Assembly: GCA_937897495.1 (NCBI GenBank)
Contig: CALCBL010000451.1
Location: forward strand, 1-10,828
Length of the DNA stretch: 10,828 nucleotides
DNA from: an uncultured Burkholderiales bacterium
Lineage (GTDB): Bacteria; Pseudomonadota; Gammaproteobacteria; Burkholderiales; Burkholderiaceae_C
Reading direction: 5' to 3'
The position numbers were made by a program, and so were the translations under genes. Below the pieces are notes generated by a model, which searched no databases, was not told where the DNA came from, and saw nothing but the letters and a program-made list of their open reading frames with translations. The stretch's first letter is position 1, and each line of letters starts with the position of its first letter. Below, piece after piece: positions 6,215 to 10,828 of the stretch.

Positions 6215-7665
6215 ACATGACGCTGACGCAACTTCAATCATGGTTGCCGCAAGCCGTCGCTGTTTCGGGCACTTCGGCTACGGCGCTTGCAAGCCACACC
6301 GTGATCAAAGCTGTGCGCACTGACAGCCGCAGTGTGGTCGCAGGTGATTTGTTCATTGCCCTTAAGGGTGAAACATTTGATGGCACAGCTTTCTTGGCGC
6401 AAGCTCAAATGCAGGGCGCTGTGGCCGTTTTGTTTGAAGCGCAACACCCGCTCAAAGGTGAGCTCCTTCAATACCTGAAAGACGTTTCAGTGCCTGCCTA
6501 CTGCGTGCCTAACGCGAGAGCCGCATTGGGTGACTTGGCCACGCAATGGCGACGTCAATTTGATTTGCAGCTGATTGGTGTAACAGGCAGCAATGGGAAA
6601 ACCACCGTCACGCAAATGATTGCTTCAGTGTTAAAGGCAGATGCTTCATGCCCGTCCTTGTCGACACAAGGTAACTTGAACAATGAAATTGGTGTGCCAC
6701 TGACTTTGTTCAATTTGCGCCCAGAGCATCGCCGTGCGGTGGTGGAGTTGGGCATGAACCATCCGGGTGAAATTGACACATTGGCCCGTTATTCACAGCC
6801 TAGCATTGGTTTGGTGAACAACGCGCAACGCGAGCACCAAGAATTCATGGCAACGGTAGAAGCTGTGGCCCTCGAAAATGGTGAAGTGATTCGACACTTG
6901 CCTGCCAATGGCATCGCGGTGTTTCCTGCGCAAGACACGTACACCGAACTTTGGAAGAATTTGGCAGGCGCTCGTCGGGTTCTGACGTTTGGCTTCACAC
7001 AAGGTGATGTTCAGGCGCACGACATTGCCTGGGTCAATGGTGCCTGGTCGTTTCAATTGACAACAGCCCATGCTGCTTTGGCCTGTCGTTTGAACATTGC
7101 GGGTCGACACAATATTTTGAATGCCTTGGCCGCTACAGCCTGTGCATTGGCTGCTGGCATGAGTCTGGTTGCCATTGTGAAAGGGCTTGAGAATTTTGAG
7201 CCTGTCAAAGGACGTTCCAAATCCTCTGAGTGGCAAATTGAGAGCCACACATTCACTTTGGTCGACGACACCTACAACGCCAACCCCGACTCTGTACGGG
7301 CCGCCATTGATGTTTTGGCTGAGTTGCCTGCACCGCGTTTATTGGTTTTGGGCGACATGGGTGAAGTGGGTCAACAAGGCCCTGAGTTTCACCAAGAGGT
7401 AGGTGCCTTCGCCAAAGCTTCGGGCATTGAGGCTTTGTTCACTTTGGGCGATTTGTGCGTGCACAGCAGTCAAGCCTTTGCAGGTGCGCATCACTTCTCA
7501 GACATGGACAACTTGCAACATGCCGTGTTGGCTCAGATATCGACCTACAACAGTGTGCTTGTCAAAGGATCGCGGTTTATGAAAATGGAGCGCGTCGTAG
7601 ATGCCTTGCGACACAGGTTTGAGCAAGCTCAGACCTCAGAAAGAGAGTCAATCCATGCTGCTTAA
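6211..7665 (+). CDS. murF: UDP-N-acetylmuramoyl-tripeptide--D-alanyl-D-alanine ligase MurF
   Basis: MurF joins D-Ala-D-Ala to the UDP-MurNAc-tripeptide, finishing the cytoplasmic pentapeptide precursor. The 484-residue product shows [20 protein letters not shown] (37-56), the ATP loop [10 protein letters not shown] (123-132), [13 protein letters not shown] (152-164), [13 protein letters not shown] (177-189), [10 protein letters not shown] (203-212), [10 protein letters not shown] (298-307), [10 protein letters not shown] (352-361) and [10 protein letters not shown] (378-387). Where E. coli MurF reads AKGEI, with the lysine equivalent to the carbamylated one in MurD and MurE, this protein reads ENGEV with Asn223; I believe other betaproteobacterial MurF proteins share this. 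The start overlaps the murE stop as ATGA, with GAGGG (6199-6203) seven bases before. A second ATG two codons later (6217) is possible. The 3' end overlaps mraY by 11 bases. Confidence 0.97.
   Translation: MNMTLTQLQSWLPQAVAVSGTSATALASHTVIKAVRTDSRSVVAGDLFIALKGETFDGTAFLAQAQMQGAVAVLFEAQHPLKGELLQYLKDVSVPAYCVPNARAALGDLATQWRRQFDLQLIGVTGSNGKTTVTQMIASVLKADASCPSLSTQGNLNNEIGVPLTLFNLRPEHRRAVVELGMNHPGEIDTLARYSQPSIGLVNNAQREHQEFMATVEAVALENGEVIRHLPANGIAVFPAQDTYTELWKNLAGARRVLTFGFTQGDVQAHDIAWVNGAWSFQLTTAHAALACRLNIAGRHNILNALAATACALAAGMSLVAIVKGLENFEPVKGRSKSSEWQIESHTFTLVDDTYNANPDSVRAAIDVLAELPAPRLLVLGDMGEVGQQGPEFHQEVGAFAKASGIEALFTLGDLCVHSSQAFAGAHHFSDMDNLQHAVLAQISTYNSVLVKGSRFMKMERVVDALRHRFEQAQTSERESIHAA
7642..7647 (+). 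promoter_or_regulatory. Ribosome binding site that sets the mraY start
   Basis: AGAGAG, inside the end of murF, lies seven bases before the ATG at 7655. It supports that start over the in-frame ATG at 7601, which would add 18 residues of murF-shadow sequence not typical of MraY. Confidence 0.6.
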
Positions 7666-8833
7666 TTTGGCGCAATGGTTGCAAAGCTTATCCCCTGATT
7701 GGGGCTTCTTGCGTGTATTTCAATACATCACTTTCCGCGCAGTGATGGCCGCTTTGACTTCATTGCTCATTGGCCTCATTGCAGGCCCTGCAGTGATCCG
7801 TAAATTGACGGCTCTCAAAATAGGCCAACCGATTCGGGGGTATGGCATGGAGACACACATGGCCAAAAGCGGCACGCCCACCATGGGCGGTGTGTTGATC
7901 TTGTTGTCGATTGCCATCAGCACCTTGTTGTGGTTTGACTTGTCCAATCGCTTTGTCTGGATTGTGCTCATTGTGACCTTGGGCTTTGGCGCCATTGGTT
8001 GGGTGGACGACTGGCGCAAGGTGGTGAACAAAGATCCTGAAGGCATGCGTTCTCGTGAAAAGTATTTTTGGCAATCCGTGATTGGTTTGTTGGCAGCCTT
8101 CTATTTGGTTTTCAGTATTTCTGAAAGCTCCAACCTGCGTGTGCTGGACTTGTTCATGAATTGGGCCGTTTCAGGATTTGATGTGAATTTACCGCCCAAA
8201 GCAGGCTTGATGGTGCCGTTCTTTAAAGAAGTGAGTTACCCCTTGGGTGTGTTTGGTTTCGTGGTCCTCACTTACTTGGTCATTGTGGGATCTAGCAATG
8301 CGGTGAACTTGACCGATGGGCTTGATGGTTTGGCCATCATGCCGGTGGTCATGGTGGGCTCTGCATTGGGCGTGTTTGCCTATGTGACTGGCAGTTCGGT
8401 GTACGCCAAATATTTGTTCCTGCCCTACATACCAGGTACAGGTGAATTGTTGATCTTCTGCGCTGCCATGGCCGGTGCGGGTTTGGCTTTCTTGTGGTTC
8501 AACACACACCCTGCCCAAGTGTTCATGGGCGATGTAGGCGCGCTGGCTTTGGGCGGTGCACTGGGAACCATTGCCGTCATTGTTCGGCAAGAAATTGTGC
8601 TGGCCATCATGGGCGGTATTTTTGTGGTGGAAGCCTTGTCAGTGATGGCGCAAGTTTCCTATTTCAAATACACCAAGAAGAAATATGGCGAAGGTCGTCG
8701 AATTTTAAAGATGGCCCCTTTGCACCACCATTTTGAAAAGAGTGGCTGGAAAGAAACCCAAGTGGTTGTGCGTTTTTGGATCATCACCATGCTGTTGTGC
8801 TTGGTGGGCCTGTCGACTTTGAAGCTGAGATAA
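7655..8833 (+). CDS. mraY: Phospho-N-acetylmuramoyl-pentapeptide-transferase MraY
   Basis: MraY is the integral membrane enzyme that transfers phospho-MurNAc-pentapeptide from UDP to undecaprenyl phosphate, making lipid I. From ATG 7655 it is 392 residues, opening with [14 protein letters not shown] as in related bacteria. It is strongly hydrophobic, consistent with the ten membrane segments of the family. Active-site motifs are present: WVDDWRKV (117-124, Asp118 and Asp119), [10 protein letters not shown] (218-227), [12 protein letters not shown] (290-301, Asp293) and [12 protein letters not shown] (354-365, three histidines 357-359). TPTMGG (75-80) is also typical. The start lies inside murF (11-base overlap) and the stop is two bases before murD. 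Confidence 0.97.
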   Translation: MLLNLAQWLQSLSPDWGFLRVFQYITFRAVMAALTSLLIGLIAGPAVIRKLTALKIGQPIRGYGMETHMAKSGTPTMGGVLILLSIAISTLLWFDLSNRFVWIVLIVTLGFGAIGWVDDWRKVVNKDPEGMRSREKYFWQSVIGLLAAFYLVFSISESSNLRVLDLFMNWAVSGFDVNLPPKAGLMVPFFKEVSYPLGVFGFVVLTYLVIVGSSNAVNLTDGLDGLAIMPVVMVGSALGVFAYVTGSSVYAKYLFLPYIPGTGELLIFCAAMAGAGLAFLWFNTHPAQVFMGDVGALALGGALGTIAVIVRQEIVLAIMGGIFVVEALSVMAQVSYFKYTKKKYGEGRRILKMAPLHHHFEKSGWKETQVVVRFWIITMLLCLVGLSTLKLR

Positions 8834-8835
8834 AG

Positions 8836-10350
8836 ATGAAATACCTTCAAGGCCAACACATTTTGATCCTAGGGCTGGGAAGCTCTGGGTTGGCCATGAC
8901 ACGCTGGTGCGCGCAGATGGGTGCTGACGTTACTGTAGCGGATACGCGCGAATCTCCCGCCAATTTGCAGGTTCTAAAAAGTGAATTGCCCGAAGTTCAA
9001 TTCAAGTCGGGTCCCTTTGCGGCCAATTTGATTGAAGGCACTTCCGTGCGCGCTGTCTTTGCCAGCCCAGGACTTGCGCCCATCGAAACATTGCCCGTGA
9101 TAGAAGCGGCTCAAGCCATGGGCCTGTGGGTAGGCGGCGAGTTGAGTTTGTTTGTACAAGCCTTGGAAAATTTAAAGGCAACAAGAGACTATGCACCGCA
9201 AGTCTTGGCCATTACAGGAACCAACGGTAAAACAACGGTCACGGCTCTGACAGGTCAGCTGATTGAACGGGCTGGCAAAACTGTGAAGGTGGCAGGCAAC
9301 ATTGGCCCGACTTTGCTAGACAGCTTGCGCTTGTCGATGAGCACAGCGTTGCCAGAAGTTTGGGTGTTGGAGTTGTCCAGTTTTCAACTTGACAACGCAG
9401 GCCCTTTTGAGCCCAGTGCCGCCACAGTTTTGAACATCACTCAAGACCATTTGGATTGGCACGGCAACATGGCCGCTTACGCCGCCGCTAAAGAAAAAAT
9501 ATTCGGTGCCAGCAGCCTCATGGTTTTGAACCGCGATGACGCACGTGTGATGGCCATGTTGCCTGAACCTGTTCGCGCCAAATTGCAAAAGCCTGTAGTT
9601 CGAGCACATGTCACCTATGGTGCCGAAATGCCTCAACGCCCCGGTGACTTTGGTTTGGAAACTGTCAATGGCATGACTTGGTTGGTGCGTGCCCTTGAAG
9701 CCGATGAGACGCGTCGCTTGCGCAAAGGCGAAGTTGAGGAAATTCACATTCAACGTTTGATGCCAGCCGATGCGCTGCGCATTCGGGGTCGCCACAATGC
9801 TGTCAATGCCCTGGCTGCTTTGGCCTTGGCCACCAGCACAGGTGCCAGCTTGGCATCGATGTTGTTTGGTTTGCGCGAATACAAAGGCGAACCACATCGG
9901 GTGGAGCCTGTGGCCATCGTGAATGAAGTTGAATATTTTGATGACAGCAAGGGCACCAACGTAGGCGCAACAGTGGCTGCCTTGCTGGGCTTAGGCGCCG
10001 AGCGACGTGTGGTGGTCATTTTGGGCGGCGAGGGAAAAGGTCAAGACTTTTCGCCTTTGGCTGAACCGGTGGCAAGGTATGCGCGTGCTGTTGTCTTGAT
10101 TGGACGTGATGCACCGCTGATTCGCGAAGAAATTAAAGCGTGTGGCGTGCCCTTGATCGATGCCAGCACCCTGCCTGAAGCAGTGAATGCCGCCAAGAAC
10201 ATGGCACAAGCGGGCGATGCTGTTTTGTTGTCGCCAGCATGTGCCAGCTTTGACATGTTCCGAGACTACCCGCATCGGGCGCAAGTTTTCTGCCAAGCAG
10301 TGGCTGAAATTGCCGAAGCAGCTGGCCAAGTCATGGAGGCTTCGCTATGA
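8836..10350 (+). CDS. murD: UDP-N-acetylmuramoyl-L-alanine--D-glutamate ligase MurD
   Basis: MurD adds D-glutamate to UDP-MurNAc-L-Ala in the cytoplasm. The 504-residue protein shows a Rossmann-like N-terminal loop LGLGSSGLA (12-20), the ATP loop ITGTNGKTTV (126-135), ELSSFQLD (179-186), ITQDHLDWHGNM (201-212), Lys219 (the carbamylated lysine in MurD), GRHNAVNALAAL (318-329), DDSKGTNVGAT (369-379), LGGEGKGQDFSPL (396-408) and LLSPACASFDMFRDYPHR (464-481). It is about 66 residues longer than E. coli MurD (438), much of it as extra sequence in the central domain around 233-313. The frame is open back to ATG 8776 inside mraY, but ATG 8836 gives the family start MKYLQGQHILILGLG. Its ribosome binding site is weak (GAG, 8827-8829). 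The stop overlaps ftsW as ATGA. Confidence 0.96.
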   Translation: MKYLQGQHILILGLGSSGLAMTRWCAQMGADVTVADTRESPANLQVLKSELPEVQFKSGPFAANLIEGTSVRAVFASPGLAPIETLPVIEAAQAMGLWVGGELSLFVQALENLKATRDYAPQVLAITGTNGKTTVTALTGQLIERAGKTVKVAGNIGPTLLDSLRLSMSTALPEVWVLELSSFQLDNAGPFEPSAATVLNITQDHLDWHGNMAAYAAAKEKIFGASSLMVLNRDDARVMAMLPEPVRAKLQKPVVRAHVTYGAEMPQRPGDFGLETVNGMTWLVRALEADETRRLRKGEVEEIHIQRLMPADALRIRGRHNAVNALAALALATSTGASLASMLFGLREYKGEPHRVEPVAIVNEVEYFDDSKGTNVGATVAALLGLGAERRVVVILGGEGKGQDFSPLAEPVARYARAVVLIGRDAPLIREEIKACGVPLIDASTLPEAVNAAKNMAQAGDAVLLSPACASFDMFRDYPHRAQVFCQAVAEIAEAAGQVMEASL

Positions 10351-10828
10351 CCGAGATGTGGTCTCGCATGTTGGCTTGGGGCAGTGGGGTGTTCAGTCGC
10401 TCGGGTGGTGCTGGCCGTCTTCAAGGTGCAGCAGAAGGTGTTCTGCCTGTGAACTTAGGCAGCTACGACTATGCCAGAAGCGGTTCAGCCCAAGGCAAGA
10501 TTCAAAACATCGATCAGACCCTGGTGTGGGTGGTGGTGGCGCTGTTGATGTGGGGCATGGTCATGGTGTATTCGGCCAGCATTGCCATGCCTGACAACCC
10601 TAAATTTGCAAAATATTCGCAAACACATTTCTTGATGCGGCACATCATTTCCATTTCAATTGGATTTGGTGTTGCGCTTTTGGCCTTCCAAGTGCCTTTG
10701 GAAACTTGGGAGAAAAATGCAAGGCCCTTGTTCATATTTTCTTTGGTCCTTTTGGTAGCAGTTCTCATTCCTTTCATTGGCAAAGGTGTGAATGGCGCAC
10801 GCCGATGGATTTCTCTGGGAGTGATGAA
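10347..10828 (+). CDS. ftsW: Septal peptidoglycan glycosyltransferase FtsW, 3' end outside window
   Basis: FtsW is the SEDS-family polymerase that builds septal glycan strands from lipid II together with FtsI. I translated the frame from ATG 10347: 160 codons are visible and it runs off the right edge without a stop. Residues 1-55 are a cytoplasmic, Gly/Ser-rich head. The first membrane segment follows IDQTLVWVVVALLMWG (55-70) and ends in the family motif VMVYSASIA (72-80). FLMRHI (95-100) leads into the second (about 99-115) and a third lies at about 128-144. GKGVNGARRWI (145-155) is a strongly conserved SEDS/FtsW stretch after it. GGAGG (10335-10339) sits seven bases before the ATG, which overlaps the murD stop as ATGA. 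The catalytic extracellular loop lies beyond the window. Confidence 0.94.
   Translation, partial: MTEMWSRMLAWGSGVFSRSGGAGRLQGAAEGVLPVNLGSYDYARSGSAQGKIQNIDQTLVWVVVALLMWGMVMVYSASIAMPDNPKFAKYSQTHFLMRHIISISIGFGVALLAFQVPLETWEKNARPLFIFSLVLLVAVLIPFIGKGVNGARRWISLGVM

Noticed and set aside
8776..8835. Extended murD N-terminus from ATG 8776
   Set aside because: It would overlap mraY by 58 bases and add residues not found in MurD; ATG 8836 gives the family start.
9316..9897. 193-codon open frame on the minus strand opposite murD
   Set aside because: It has shadow-like composition with no recognisable domain, no plausible ribosome binding site noticed, and sits opposite well-conserved murD motifs.
10347..10528. 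Unusual N-terminal extension in FtsW
   Set aside because: About 55 cytoplasmic residues precede the first membrane segment, but E. coli FtsW also has a head of similar length, so this is not notable.

Overview
This window holds the front half of a division and cell wall (dcw) gene cluster, preceded by the 3' part of a dksA-family gene. The proteins look like those of a betaproteobacterium of the order Burkholderiales, most likely Comamonadaceae (Limnohabitans, Rhodoferax, Polaromonas or Acidovorax-like). The grounds are the wording of the MraZ, RsmH, MraY and MurF motifs, the long MurD, the dksA-mraZ order and the moderate GC content. The genus is an inference from memory of the families; no search was run.

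Layout: bases 1-861 are the C-terminal part of a DksA-type RNA polymerase-binding protein, open at the window's left edge. It carries a long Lys/Ala/Pro-rich N-terminal tail and a zinc-finger region that keeps only one of the four usual cysteines. A strong intrinsic terminator follows (884-910). Bases 862-1203 contain no gene. They hold that terminator, an AT-rich stretch with two inverted repeats, a candidate promoter, and three GTG-type repeats spaced exactly 10 bp apart that look like the MraZ operator.

From 1204 to the right edge there is one compact operon, all on the plus strand: mraZ, rsmH (mraW), ftsL, ftsI, murE, murF, mraY, murD and the start of ftsW, which is cut by the window. Junctions are overlaps of 1, 4 or 11 bases or gaps of 2 to 7 bases, with no internal terminator seen, so the genes are probably co-transcribed and translationally coupled.

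The genes work together. MurE, MurF and MurD build the UDP-MurNAc-pentapeptide in the cytoplasm (MurD adds D-Glu, MurE adds meso-diaminopimelate, MurF adds D-Ala-D-Ala). MraY moves the product onto undecaprenyl phosphate to make lipid I. FtsW polymerises lipid II, and FtsI cross-links the strands at the septum with FtsL as a divisome scaffold and activator. MraZ regulates the operon and RsmH methylates 16S rRNA.

This is mostly an ordinary, highly conserved region, and I do not see an undescribed system. The points worth a second look are the tailed, cysteine-poor DksA, the 10-bp-phased MraZ operator, the apparent loss in MurF of the lysine that is carbamylated in related Mur ligases, and the insertion in MurD.
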